Shown here in pieces: positions 25,076-34,965 of a stretch of 62,607 nt of DNA. Position 1 is the first letter of the stretch, and every line of letters begins with the position of its first letter. The stretch covers positions 1-62,607 of the forward strand of contig JAOGYN010000012.1 of assembly GCA_028112705.1 (NCBI GenBank), given 5' to 3'. The notes beneath the pieces are model-generated. The model did no database searches. It was not told where the DNA came from and saw only the letters and a list, made by a program, of their open reading frames with translations. The position numbers and the translations under genes were made by a program. The stretch is from GCA-002712045 sp028112705 (lineage in GTDB: Bacteria; Pseudomonadota; Alphaproteobacteria; Rhodobacterales; Rhodobacteraceae).

Positions 25076-26097
25076 TGAGTAATGTGGACCTTCAGGACCA
25101 AACTGAATATTCACGACACATCCCAGTTTTATTAAATACATTTTTAGAGAATTTGGAACCTATTTCAGGTGTTTGGATTGATGGCACATTTGGTGACGGT
25201 GGTTATAGTGGGGCATTATTGGACACCAAAATTTCCAATCTGATCGCCATTGATCGAGATCCAAATGTCAATAAAACAGCAGAGACATGGACATCAAAAC
25301 ATCCTTCAAGGTTCCAATTTACTTTAGGAGAATTTAGTAAATTAGATGTTATCGCAAATAATCAAGGCTTTAAATCTGTTGATGGTATTATATTGGATCT
25401 GGGCGTTAGTTCTATGCAAATTGATCAAGCACAACGCGGTTTTTCTTTTCAAAAAAAAGGTCCACTTGATATGAGGATGAGTGGGGCTGGGGTTTCTGCT
25501 TATGACATAGTAAATGATTATGCAGAGAATGACTTAGCTAATATAATCTATACTTTTGGCGAAGAACGGTTGTCTCGTCGTATTGCTAGTGCAATCGTAA
25601 GGGAGCGTTCCAAAAGTTTAATAGATTCTACTGATAAATTAGCAAGCGTTATTGCTAAATGTATAAGATCGTCAAAATATGGGAAAATACATCCAGCGAC
25701 TAAGACATTTCAGGCACTAAGAATCTACATAAATAATGAGTTACAAGAATTAATAGACGGTTTGGAGGCAGCAGAGCGTATTTTATCTCCAAATGGTATG
25801 TTAGCTGTAATCACTTTTCATTCACTTGAAGACAGGATCGTCAAAAGATTTATTCAATTACGTTCAGGAGGCTCCCCTAAAGGCAATCGTTACCAACCAT
25901 TGCAACCACAAGAAGTGGCAAGCTTTCAGAAAGTTACTAAAAAAGCGTTAGTGGCAAAAGATAGTGAAATAAGTGTTAATCCACGTGCAAGATCAGCAAA
26001 ATTACGGATTGCAAAAAAAATTAAATTTAATAGTAGCCTGATAAAAAAAGAACTATTGGGATTACCATTTCTTAATTTAGAAGCCACAAATAAATGA
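25075..26097 (+). CDS. rsmH: 16S rRNA (cytosine1402-N4)-methyltransferase RsmH
   Basis: SAM-dependent methyltransferase (MraW), 340 residues. HIPVLLNTFLENL begins the domain, DGTFGDGGYSGALL is the SAM-binding motif, and DLGVSSMQIDQAQRGFSF, a segment with PATKTFQALRI, and NPRARSAKLR near the end are family hallmarks. It modifies C1402 in the ribosomal P site. The start overlaps the mraZ stop by one base, and the end overlaps ftsL by four. Confidence 0.97.
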   Translation: MSNVDLQDQTEYSRHIPVLLNTFLENLEPISGVWIDGTFGDGGYSGALLDTKISNLIAIDRDPNVNKTAETWTSKHPSRFQFTLGEFSKLDVIANNQGFKSVDGIILDLGVSSMQIDQAQRGFSFQKKGPLDMRMSGAGVSAYDIVNDYAENDLANIIYTFGEERLSRRIASAIVRERSKSLIDSTDKLASVIAKCIRSSKYGKIHPATKTFQALRIYINNELQELIDGLEAAERILSPNGMLAVITFHSLEDRIVKRFIQLRSGGSPKGNRYQPLQPQEVASFQKVTKKALVAKDSEISVNPRARSAKLRIAKKIKFNSSLIKKELLGLPFLNLEATNK

Positions 26098-26456
26098 AAA
26101 ATTTAATATATTTTCTTACGACCATCGCAGTAATTTCTCTGGCATTCTGGGCTTATCAAGAGAGCTTTCAAGCCAAATCAGCATTAAAGAATATAAAAAC
26201 TATTAATCGTGATATTAAAAAATCTCAAGAGAAACTTAGTGTTTTAAGGACGGAATGGGCTTATTTAAATAGACCTGACAGGTTGCGAGCATTAGCAGAT
26301 ATGAATTTTGAGAAATTAATGTTGATTGAATTAAATACCAAACATTTTGAGAGTATTCAAAATTTTAAACTAAAAGCTCATTATAATTTAAAAAAGATAT
26401 CCCATAATGATGAAAACATCAGTCAAACTTTAAAACAGAATGATAGTAACGAATGA
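26094..26456 (+). CDS. ftsL: Cell division protein FtsL
   Basis: 120-residue bitopic membrane protein: a short cytoplasmic start, one transmembrane segment (about residues 4-20) and a periplasmic coiled coil (residues 30-60) ending with the LNRPDRLRALADMNF block that is conserved in alphaproteobacterial FtsL. It acts with FtsB and FtsQ to activate FtsWI at the septum. The sequence is poorly conserved, so recognition relies on topology and its exact place between rsmH and ftsI. ATGA overlaps link it to both neighbours. Confidence 0.88.
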   Translation: MKNLIYFLTTIAVISLAFWAYQESFQAKSALKNIKTINRDIKKSQEKLSVLRTEWAYLNRPDRLRALADMNFEKLMLIELNTKHFESIQNFKLKAHYNLKKISHNDENISQTLKQNDSNE

Positions 26457-28237
26457 CCCGCAGACCTTTACGACCAATTAGCCAAATAATTTCTGCGCGT
26501 AAAAATGGGCAAAATCCTGACCATATTGAAAGAGAAAATATTCGCCAACGACATCTGGCAATGGAAAAGGTTACAAGGATTAGAAGTGAAAGCCGATTAT
26601 TAGTATTAATAGGATTTTTCTTTGTGTCATTTTTAGCCATTGGATTAAAAATGGGGATGCTTTCAATTATTACGCCTGCTGAACCAATTTCCTCAACCCA
26701 AATATTGCAAACACTTACAAAAAGGGCTGATATCCTTGATAGAAATGGCTCTATATTAGCTACAAACTTAATTACAAATGCACTTTACGCTAAACCTAAT
26801 TTAATGATCGACAAACAGACTGCGGCAAAAGAATTAGTTAGAATTTTTCCAGATTTAAAGTTATTGAATCTTATAAACCAATTTGAAGGTGCCAAAAAGT
26901 TTATCTGGATTAAGCGCAAAATATCACCTGAGCAGATGCAAGCAGTACATGAATTGGGGGAACCTGGTCTAAAATTTGGTCCGCGAGAAATGCGACTTTA
27001 CCCAAATGGTCGATTGGCTGCACATGTTTTAGGTGGAGTAAGATATGGAAGACAGAGCGTACACTCTGCAGAATTGGTTGGATCTGCCGGTGTGGAACTA
27101 CAATTTGATAAATTTTTGCAAGATGAATTGGGTATTGGAGATCCTTTAATTTTGTCCTTAGATTTAGGTGTGCAGAGTGCAATTGGGCATGTCCTTCAAG
27201 GTGGGATGCAGTTAATGAACGCAAAGGGTGCTGCGGCGATACTAATGGATATTCATTCAGGTGAGATAATATCCATGGTATCTTTGCCAGATTTTGATCC
27301 AAATGACAGAGTACAGAAAGCTTCTAAAAAGAACGGTTCACAAAGTTCATTATTTAATAAAGCTGTGCAAGGTCGTTATGAGCTTGGTTCAGTATTCAAA
27401 GTATTTACGGCAGCAATGGCTTTGGAAGATGGTATTGTAAATCAAAATACTCTTATCGATACATCTAGCCCAATTATTTGGGGTAAGCACAGAATAAGCA
27501 ATTACCACCGTTTGCCTGAGGAGTTATCATTTACGGATGTAATCGTTAAGAGTTCTAACACCGGCACTTCCAGATTAGCCAAAGAATTGGGTGGGGTGCG
27601 TCAGAAAGAATTTTTAACAAATTTAGGATTTTTTGAAAGCACAGGGATTGAACTGGTAGAAGGTAAACAAATTACCTCTCAATATCCTTCTAATTGGAGT
27701 GAAATATCTACAATGACGATTTCTTATGGTCATGGTATTTCATCTAGCCCTTTGCATCTAGCAGCAGCTTTTGCTTCGGTATTAAATGGAGGTTTAAAGG
27801 TAAATCCAACTTTATTGAAACGCAATGGTACTAATAAAATTAGAAAAAGGGTCATTAGATCTGATGTTTCACAAACGTTGATAAACATATTATATCAGGT
27901 GGTAGAGCGAGGTACGGCTAGTGCTGCAAGAGTTCATGGCTATTCTGTTGCAGGTAAAACTGGTACAGCAAAAAAAGTTAAACCAACTGGAGGGTACTAT
28001 AATAAAAAGAATATTACGACCTTTGCATCTGTATTTCCTGCTGAGGCTCCCAAATATGTCCTTTTGGTGACTTTGGACGAGCCTGTGGTTCTAACCGGGT
28101 TAAAATCTAGAAGAACTGCTGGATGGACTGCAGCGCCAATATCATCTGAAATTATCTATCGTGCTGCGCCTTTATTAGGGGTTCGGCCTAATTTGCAAAA
28201 CAAAATAAATGATGGTTTATTGTTGGTGGGTAATTAA
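26453..28237 (+). CDS. ftsI: Peptidoglycan transpeptidase FtsI (PBP3)
   Basis: 594-residue septal class-B penicillin-binding protein. It has a basic cytoplasmic N-terminus, a transmembrane anchor around residues 49-70 (LVLIGFFFVSFLAIGLKMG), a pedestal domain beginning RADILDRNGSILATN, and the transpeptidase domain. Active-site motifs are SVFK (serine nucleophile), SSN and KTGTA. It cross-links septal peptidoglycan together with FtsW (33788-34963). The start overlaps ftsL by four bases. Confidence 0.96.
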   Translation: MTRRPLRPISQIISARKNGQNPDHIERENIRQRHLAMEKVTRIRSESRLLVLIGFFFVSFLAIGLKMGMLSIITPAEPISSTQILQTLTKRADILDRNGSILATNLITNALYAKPNLMIDKQTAAKELVRIFPDLKLLNLINQFEGAKKFIWIKRKISPEQMQAVHELGEPGLKFGPREMRLYPNGRLAAHVLGGVRYGRQSVHSAELVGSAGVELQFDKFLQDELGIGDPLILSLDLGVQSAIGHVLQGGMQLMNAKGAAAILMDIHSGEIISMVSLPDFDPNDRVQKASKKNGSQSSLFNKAVQGRYELGSVFKVFTAAMALEDGIVNQNTLIDTSSPIIWGKHRISNYHRLPEELSFTDVIVKSSNTGTSRLAKELGGVRQKEFLTNLGFFESTGIELVEGKQITSQYPSNWSEISTMTISYGHGISSSPLHLAAAFASVLNGGLKVNPTLLKRNGTNKIRKRVIRSDVSQTLINILYQVVERGTASAARVHGYSVAGKTGTAKKVKPTGGYYNKKNITTFASVFPAEAPKYVLLVTLDEPVVLTGLKSRRTAGWTAAPISSEIIYRAAPLLGVRPNLQNKINDGLLLVGN

Positions 28238-28246
28238 GGGATTTTT

Positions 28247-29740
28247 GTGTCATCAGAGAATAAAAAATTATTTACTCTTAAAGAGCTTGATTTAATTTCT
28301 AGTGATGTTGAAGATGTCGAAATATCTGGAATTGCAGTAGATAGTCAAAGGATTAAATTTGGCGACTTGTTCATTGCCATGCAAGGATCATCGCAACATG
28401 GTGCTGATTATCTTTCTCAAGCTATACAAAATGGTGCTCATGCAGTTTTAACAGATAAAAAAGGCTACAAAATTATTTGTGAAACCATAGGTGTTTGTGA
28501 AATACCTGTTGTCGTTTTTCCAGAGCTGAGACTATTATTGTCTAAGTTGGCAAACAAATTTTGGGATAAACAACCAGAAATGATGGTTGCTGTAACAGGC
28601 ACTAATGGGAAAACATCGGTTGCAAACTTTACTCGTCAAATCTGGACTGGTCTAGGATTTAGTTCTGTTAGTATTGGAACAATTGGAGTTGAAGGAGATT
28701 ATAGCGCAAGTGTTCAACATACTACGCCAGAACCATTGGCTTTACATAGTTTGCTAAATAATTTGTCAAAAAAAGGAATTTCGCATTGTGCTATGGAGGC
28801 ATCCTCTCATGGGTTAGAACAGTATCGATTGGACAGCGTTAAATTGAAGGCTGCTGCTTTTACAAACTTTTCTCATGATCATTTGGACTACCATTTGAAT
28901 TTTGAAGAATATTTTGAAGCAAAAATGAGTTTGTTTGAGCGAGTTCTAGAGGATAATGGCACTGCGGTTATTTACTCCGATGACGACAAGAGCTCAGAGG
29001 TTAAACGTCGCTCTGAAAAACGTGGATTAAAAACTTTTACAGTAGGCAAAGATGAAGAAAATGATTTAATCATTTTAAAAATTAAATCTGATGAGACAGG
29101 ACAAACAATTAGATGTAAATTTGGTAACTCTGTATATCAATCTCGAATAGGATTGGTTGGCTCTTTTCAAACTCAAAATGTTCTTTTAGCGATTGGGTTC
29201 ACGATAGTTTGTGGTGCTGACATTGGTGATGTATTTAATCTTTTACCAAAACTTTTATCAGTGCCTGGTAGGATGCAATTGGCAGGAGTGCGCCTTAATG
29301 GAGCTCCCGTGTTTGTCGATTATGCTCACACCCCAGATGCCTTGAAAACAGCACTTAAATCCTTGCGACCACATGTTATGGGTCGCTTAATTGTAGTATT
29401 TGGTGCGGGTGGTGATAGAGATAAAGGGAAAAGAGAGATTATGGGTCGAATAGCAGATAATTATGCTGATATGACTTTTGTAACGGACGATAATCCACGT
29501 GGTGAAAATCCTAGTAAGATTCGAAAGGCTATTTTAATGGGTTGTAAAGGAGGGATAGAGGTTGGAGATCGCGCCAAAGCTATCTTAATTAGTATAGAAA
29601 ATCTCAAGCAGGGAGATGCCCTCTTGATTGCGGGAAAGGGTCATGAGGTTACTCAAATAATTGGTGATACCATTTTTCCTTTTAACGATGTGGAGCAAGC
29701 AAGTATGGCTATTGAAGTATTAGAAAATGGTCCAGTATAA
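28247..29740 (+). CDS. murE: UDP-MurNAc-L-Ala-D-Glu:meso-diaminopimelate ligase MurE
   Basis: 497-residue Mur ligase adding the third stem-peptide residue. The ATP loop is GTNGKTS, and DDNPRGEN matches the DNPRxE/N motif that selects meso-diaminopimelate rather than lysine, so this organism has DAP-type peptidoglycan. The start is GTG with AAGGG six bases upstream. The stop directly abuts the murF start with no gap. Confidence 0.96.
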   Translation: MSSENKKLFTLKELDLISSDVEDVEISGIAVDSQRIKFGDLFIAMQGSSQHGADYLSQAIQNGAHAVLTDKKGYKIICETIGVCEIPVVVFPELRLLLSKLANKFWDKQPEMMVAVTGTNGKTSVANFTRQIWTGLGFSSVSIGTIGVEGDYSASVQHTTPEPLALHSLLNNLSKKGISHCAMEASSHGLEQYRLDSVKLKAAAFTNFSHDHLDYHLNFEEYFEAKMSLFERVLEDNGTAVIYSDDDKSSEVKRRSEKRGLKTFTVGKDEENDLIILKIKSDETGQTIRCKFGNSVYQSRIGLVGSFQTQNVLLAIGFTIVCGADIGDVFNLLPKLLSVPGRMQLAGVRLNGAPVFVDYAHTPDALKTALKSLRPHVMGRLIVVFGAGGDRDKGKREIMGRIADNYADMTFVTDDNPRGENPSKIRKAILMGCKGGIEVGDRAKAILISIENLKQGDALLIAGKGHEVTQIIGDTIFPFNDVEQASMAIEVLENGPV

Positions 29741-31177
29741 ATGCCACTTTGGACTTCAACAGAAATAAAAGAAGCAACTAGTGGCGAAGTGATAGGAGAC
29801 TGGCATGTAGATGGAGTTTCAATTGATACTAGATCAATTGTTAAGGGTGATTTATTTGTGGCCTTGAACGACAAGAGAGATGGGCATGATTTTGTTAAAG
29901 CTGCATTTGAAAAAGGAGCTAGTGCAGCTCTTGTTTCTCACATCCCTCCGGGGTTGGACAAGGATGCTGCATTAGTAATAGTTACTGATGTTGCAAAGGC
30001 ATTAAAAAATATAGCTCAATTTGCGAGAAGGCGCTTTCATGGAAAGCTAATAGCCATAACAGGTTCTGTGGGTAAAACTACTACGAAGGAAATGCTTAAA
30101 ATTTCCTTAAAATCTCAAGGACGGACACACGCTTCTGTTAAAAGCTACAATAATCATTGGGGAGTGCCTTTAACTCTCGCTCGAATGCCAGCTAACGCTG
30201 ACTATGCTGTTATAGAGCTAGGAATGAACCAAGGTGGTGAAATCAGAGAACATAGTTTGTTATCGAAACCAAACGTGGCCATAATTACTTCGGTATCCAA
30301 GGCTCACATGCAATTTTTTAAGGATTTGTCTGAAATAACGTTGGCCAAATCGGAAATATTTGATGGATTAGCAAAAGATGGCGTTGCAATTGTAAATTCT
30401 GATATTGAGCATTTATCTATTATTAAGAGAACTTATAAAAAAAATTGTGATGGATCGTTTATCACAATTGGAAGAAAGGCTGCTGATTGGTCCTTAAATG
30501 ATATTCAAGTCAACAATGATTCAATATGTGTAACAGCAAAGCACAATAATTTTAATTTTAATTTTAAATTAAATTCATTAGGCGAACATTTTGCTATAAA
30601 TGCTTTAGCTACCTTGGCGGCAGTTAATATAGTGACTGGTAACTTTACTACCGCAATAAAGAGTCTGAATAGTTGGCTACCACCGTCAGGGCGAGGAGAG
30701 CACATTATTGTTAAACTAAATAATGGTAATCAAAATTTGTATTTTGATTTGATTGATGACTCTTATAATAGCAACCCAACCTCATTAAAAGCAGGCTTAA
30801 TACTCTTAAGAAATATACACAATATGAGGAATATAACCAAAGAAAGTTCAGGAAAAAAAATAGCTATTTTAGGTGATATGTTGGAACTCGGTTCTGAAGA
30901 ACTTGTTATTCATGAGGGAATATCAAATTGGCAAGAGATTGAGGGAATTACAGATTTTTATTTGGTAGGGCCTCTAATGAAATGTTTACATGATGCTTTA
31001 CCTGATGAGATTTCCAAAATGTGGTTTGAAAGTTCATCTAAAGTATCTTCTTTTATTATTAGTGCAGTGAGTTCAAATGATGTCATTTTAGTAAAAGGTT
31101 CCAAAAGTGTAAGGATGATAGAGGTTGTAAATAAATTAAAAAATATTACTAGCTTGTGTTTACCTAAAGAATTTTAA
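29741..31177 (+). CDS. murF: UDP-MurNAc-tripeptide:D-alanyl-D-alanine ligase MurF
   Basis: 478-residue Mur ligase adding D-Ala-D-Ala, which is made by Ddl (38437-39348). The ATP loop is GSVGKTTTKEM near residue 107; IELGMNQGGEI and DSYNSNPTSLKAGL are characteristic of MurF. The ATG follows the murE stop immediately, so ribosomes probably continue from murE. The segment around residues 250-270 is very AT-rich and encodes alternating N and F. Confidence 0.96.
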   Translation: MPLWTSTEIKEATSGEVIGDWHVDGVSIDTRSIVKGDLFVALNDKRDGHDFVKAAFEKGASAALVSHIPPGLDKDAALVIVTDVAKALKNIAQFARRRFHGKLIAITGSVGKTTTKEMLKISLKSQGRTHASVKSYNNHWGVPLTLARMPANADYAVIELGMNQGGEIREHSLLSKPNVAIITSVSKAHMQFFKDLSEITLAKSEIFDGLAKDGVAIVNSDIEHLSIIKRTYKKNCDGSFITIGRKAADWSLNDIQVNNDSICVTAKHNNFNFNFKLNSLGEHFAINALATLAAVNIVTGNFTTAIKSLNSWLPPSGRGEHIIVKLNNGNQNLYFDLIDDSYNSNPTSLKAGLILLRNIHNMRNITKESSGKKIAILGDMLELGSEELVIHEGISNWQEIEGITDFYLVGPLMKCLHDALPDEISKMWFESSSKVSSFIISAVSSNDVILVKGSKSVRMIEVVNKLKNITSLCLPKEF

Positions 31178-31190
31178 AAAGGATTTTAAT

Positions 31191-32276
31191 ATGTTTTACC
31201 AGTTGATAAATTTTTCTGATGGTGGTGATGTATTTAATTTATTTAGGTATATTACGTTTAGGTCTGGTGGGGCATTTTTTACAGCTTTACTTTTTGGGTT
31301 TATTTTTGGTCAACCTTTAATTAATCTTTTAAGAAGGAAACAGGGTAAAGGCCAACCTATCAGAGAGGATGGTCCCGAAAGACATCTAATAGAAAAAATT
31401 GGCACCCCTACGATGGGTGGTGTATTGATCCTTGGTGCTTTGGTTACATCAACGTTACTATGGGCAAAATTATCTAATCCTTATATCTGGATAGTCTTGT
31501 TTGTAACGATTTCCTTCGGAATTATTGGTTTTTTGGATGATTATCAAAAAGTAAAAAAACAGAATGTCAAAGGAATTTCGGGAGTGTTTAGATTTGGGGC
31601 TGGCCTATTGGTAGCTGCAGTTGGTGGGTTCGCGGCATCACAATGCCATCCAGAAGGACTACAAAATACCATAGCATTACCAATATTTAAGGACTTGTTG
31701 ATTGATATAGGTATTCTTTTTGTTCCTTTTGCAATGATAGTAATTGTCGGGGCAGCAAATTCAGTAAATTTAACGGATGGTTTAGATGGTTTGGCGATTA
31801 TGCCTGTTATGATTGCAGGAGGTACTTTGGGAATTATTGCTTATGCTGTTGGTCGAACAGACTTTACCGAGTATTTAGATGTCCATTATGTGGCTGGAAC
31901 TGGTGAAATATTGATTTTTTGTTCGGCGTTAATAGGAGCAGGATTAGGTTTTCTTTGGTATAATGCTCCTCCAGCTGCTGTTTTTATGGGTGATACTGGG
32001 TCTTTAGCGCTCGGCGGTGGATTAGGAGCAATTGCTGTTTCTACAAAGCATGAATTAGTTTTAGCAATTGTTGGTGGTTTATTCGTCGTAGAGGCACTAT
32101 CTGTCATAATCCAGGTTTTTTACTTTAAAGCGACTGGCAAGCGAGTATTCTTAATGGCACCAATCCACCATCATTTTGAAAAGAAGGGATGGGCAGAGAG
32201 TACAATAGTAATTCGATTTTGGATCATTTCAGTCATCTTAGCATTGATTGGTCTGGCAACACTTAAGATAAGATAA
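31191..32276 (+). CDS. mraY: Phospho-MurNAc-pentapeptide transferase MraY
   Basis: 361-residue integral membrane enzyme with about ten transmembrane segments that makes lipid I on undecaprenyl phosphate. It shows the family blocks IGTPTMGGVLIL, FLDDYQKV, the NLTDGLDGLA aspartate motif, FMGDTGSLALGG, and the HHHFEKKGW loop near the C-terminus. It starts with an ATG 14 bases after murF. Confidence 0.97.
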   Translation: MFYQLINFSDGGDVFNLFRYITFRSGGAFFTALLFGFIFGQPLINLLRRKQGKGQPIREDGPERHLIEKIGTPTMGGVLILGALVTSTLLWAKLSNPYIWIVLFVTISFGIIGFLDDYQKVKKQNVKGISGVFRFGAGLLVAAVGGFAASQCHPEGLQNTIALPIFKDLLIDIGILFVPFAMIVIVGAANSVNLTDGLDGLAIMPVMIAGGTLGIIAYAVGRTDFTEYLDVHYVAGTGEILIFCSALIGAGLGFLWYNAPPAAVFMGDTGSLALGGGLGAIAVSTKHELVLAIVGGLFVVEALSVIIQVFYFKATGKRVFLMAPIHHHFEKKGWAESTIVIRFWIISVILALIGLATLKIR

Positions 32277-32296
32277 ATTTTAGAGGGATTTTCTAT

Positions 32297-33694
32297 TTGC
32301 TATCAATTGATTGTTACAAAGGACAAAAAGTAGCTATATTTGGCTTGGGTCGATCAGGCTTTTCATCTGCATTAGCTCTGAGGCGAGGTGGGGCAATTCC
32401 AGTATGTTGGGATGACTCCAAAACTGCGCGAGATAATGCTCAAACTGCTGGTTTAATTATAGAAGATCTTAGAGTTTCAAAAACCTGGAATGAGTTTTCA
32501 TTGTTATTATTGTCACCGGGCATTCCTTATATCTACCCCCAAGTAAACCAAATTGTGGAGCAAGCCTGGAGACATCAGGTTCCAATTGATAACGATGTCA
32601 GTTTATTTTTTCAAAGTTATTCACAAGCATTTGACGATAAGGCCTCTAGCATGCCAAGGACCATCGCTGTGACTGGTTCAAATGGAAAATCTACCACAAG
32701 TACCTTAATTCATCATATTTTAAATGACTCTAATAGAAATGTTCAAATTGGCGGTAATATTGGCACGCCACTTTTTGACCTTAGTCCTGCTAATATAGTT
32801 GAAACTACTGTAATGGAATTGAGCAGTTATCAAATTGAAGTTGCTAAATTATTAATTCCAGATATTGCAGTTTTTTTAAATTTTAGTCCTGATCATTTGG
32901 ATAGACACGGGGGCATTGGTGGATATTTTTCTGCTAAAAGAAGATTATTTAAATCAAATCAAAATCAGATTTCAGTCGTTGGGGTGGATGAAAAAGAAGG
33001 CTTGGCAATCACTAGTGATTTGCGTTCTAGAAAAGGAAGTCAGGTAATAAAAATCTCAACAAAAATAAATTTAACCCATGATGAACAGTCTGTTTTTTCT
33101 GATGGCAGAAATTTGTTTGAATGTAAGCTGGGAAAAATAGTCAATAAATTAGATATTACAAATTTAGCTGGCTTGCCTGGTAACCACAATTTTCAAAATA
33201 TATGTGCAGCTTATGCAGTTTGTAGAGTTTTAGAAATTTCACCAGAAGATATTTTTATTGCGTTGAAAAGTTATAATGCGCTTCCTCACCGCACAGAGTT
33301 AATAGCAATTTTAAGTGGTGTTAAATTTATTAATGATAGCAAGGCTACAAATGCAACTAGTACTTTAAGCGCTTTAAATTCATTTTCTAATATTCACTGG
33401 ATTGCTGGGGGGCGTGGAAAAGGTGACGGTATTACGTCGTTGATGGAGCATCTTGGCTCAGTAAAGAAAACTTATTTAATTGGCGAAAGTGCTTTAGACT
33501 TTTCTGTACAAATAAGTGGTTCACCTCAAAGTATTTTTCAAACTTTAGACGAAGCGCTTGCGGCGGCGTATAAAAATGCAATTCCTGGAGATACGGTATT
33601 ATTATCTCCAGCAGCGGCTAGCTTTGATCAATATACAAATTTTGAACAACGTGGCTTGCATTTTTCTAAATTGGTGAGCGAGCTAGAAATATAA
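32297..33694 (+). CDS. murD: UDP-MurNAc-L-alanine:D-glutamate ligase MurD
   Basis: 465-residue Mur ligase adding D-glutamate. The N-terminal Rossmann fold contains FGLGRSGFS, the ATP loop is GSNGKSTTS near residue 128, FLNFSPDHLDRHG follows, and the C-terminal INDSKATNATST and LLSPAAASFDQYTNFEQRG blocks are MurD-specific. The start is TTG with GAGGGA about nine bases upstream; the conserved GLGRSG motif sits at the expected distance. Confidence 0.95.
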   Translation: MLSIDCYKGQKVAIFGLGRSGFSSALALRRGGAIPVCWDDSKTARDNAQTAGLIIEDLRVSKTWNEFSLLLLSPGIPYIYPQVNQIVEQAWRHQVPIDNDVSLFFQSYSQAFDDKASSMPRTIAVTGSNGKSTTSTLIHHILNDSNRNVQIGGNIGTPLFDLSPANIVETTVMELSSYQIEVAKLLIPDIAVFLNFSPDHLDRHGGIGGYFSAKRRLFKSNQNQISVVGVDEKEGLAITSDLRSRKGSQVIKISTKINLTHDEQSVFSDGRNLFECKLGKIVNKLDITNLAGLPGNHNFQNICAAYAVCRVLEISPEDIFIALKSYNALPHRTELIAILSGVKFINDSKATNATSTLSALNSFSNIHWIAGGRGKGDGITSLMEHLGSVKKTYLIGESALDFSVQISGSPQSIFQTLDEALAAAYKNAIPGDTVLLSPAAASFDQYTNFEQRGLHFSKLVSELEI

Positions 33695-33787
33695 TTTTTC
33701 TCTAGCGGATTATTTTTTTTCACGTTAGAGTATAGTCAATAAAAAGTTGGACAAACCAACAAAGATTTTAGGCAGGCGGCAGCGCTT

Positions 33788-34963
33788 ATGACTGACATAG
33801 TTTATGGATCGGTATCATCTCCAACGAGAGAGCCGATTGGTTCGTATTGGTGGCATACCATAGATAGAGTTTCCTTGGCATTTGTTTTGGGACTCTTTGG
33901 TATAGGTATACTGCTTGGTTTAGCAGCATCTCCTCCACTCGCAGTAAAAAACGGATATATGCCATTATATTATGTAAATCGGCAATTATGTTTTGGTGGT
34001 TTATCTATATTAGTCATGGTATTTTTTTCGATGCTGTCCCCACAGTCGATACGCCGCCTTGGCGTTATTGGCTTTTTACTGGCTTTCATAGCGTTAGCAT
34101 TCTTGCCAATTTTTGGTACCGATTTTGGCAAAGGGTCTATTCGATGGTATTCATTAGGCTTTTCCTCAGTGCAGCCATCAGAATTTTTAAAGCCATTTTT
34201 TGTTATCCTAACTGCATGGTTAATAGCATCTTCTTCAGAAATAAATGGTCCACCAGGAAAACTGATTTCATTTTTTATCGCTATTTTAGTTTCGTTATTT
34301 TTGGCGATTCAACCTGACTTTGGTCAAGCATCTTTGATACTTGCAAGCTGGGGAATGATTTATTTTGTTGCTGGTGCTCCTTTAATTTTATTATTGGTCG
34401 TTGTTATGTCTATCCTTGGTGCTGGTATTTTGGCGTACAATATTTCAGAGCACTTTGCGCGAAGGATTGACGGGTTTCTAATTGCAGAAATAGACCCAAA
34501 TACTCAAATTGGCTATGCCACCAATGCTATCCAAGAGGGAGGTATATTTGGTGTGGGAGTGGGAGAAGGAATAGTAAAAAGTGTACTTCCCGATGCACAT
34601 ACTGATTTTATTATAGCAGTTGCAGCAGAAGAATATGGTTTGATTTTCGTATTGCTGATAATTTTTGTTTATTTGAGCATAACTGTAAGATCCTTATTTC
34701 GATTAATCAAAGAACGAAATTCCTTTATTAGACTAGCTGGAACTGGATTGGCGGTTTTGTTTGCTGCTCAAGCACTTATAAACCTAGGTGTCGCCGTTAG
34801 ATTGCTGCCAGCAAAAGGAATGACATTACCCTTTATTAGTTACGGCGGTTCTAGTCTACTTGCTGGAGGTATTGCTTTAGGCATGCTTTTGGCTTTCACC
34901 AGAGAACGTGCTCAAGGAGTGATAGGTGACGCAATAGGTCAAAATAAAGTTGGTAAATCATAG
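33788..34963 (+). CDS. ftsW: Septal peptidoglycan glycosyltransferase FtsW
   Basis: 391-residue SEDS-family polymerase with about ten transmembrane segments. Family blocks include RWYSLGFSSVQPSEFLKPF, QPDFGQ, the GVGEGIVKSVLPDAHTDFI loop and GMTLPFISYGGSSL. It forms the septal synthase with FtsI. The 93-base gap before it is the longest inside the cluster up to ftsA. The gap contains a small GTTGG/CCAAC hairpin and may hold an internal promoter; GCAGGCGGCAG precedes the ATG. Confidence 0.96.
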   Translation: MTDIVYGSVSSPTREPIGSYWWHTIDRVSLAFVLGLFGIGILLGLAASPPLAVKNGYMPLYYVNRQLCFGGLSILVMVFFSMLSPQSIRRLGVIGFLLAFIALAFLPIFGTDFGKGSIRWYSLGFSSVQPSEFLKPFFVILTAWLIASSSEINGPPGKLISFFIAILVSLFLAIQPDFGQASLILASWGMIYFVAGAPLILLLVVVMSILGAGILAYNISEHFARRIDGFLIAEIDPNTQIGYATNAIQEGGIFGVGVGEGIVKSVLPDAHTDFIIAVAAEEYGLIFVLLIIFVYLSITVRSLFRLIKERNSFIRLAGTGLAVLFAAQALINLGVAVRLLPAKGMTLPFISYGGSSLLAGGIALGMLLAFTRERAQGVIGDAIGQNKVGKS

Positions 34964-34965
34964 AT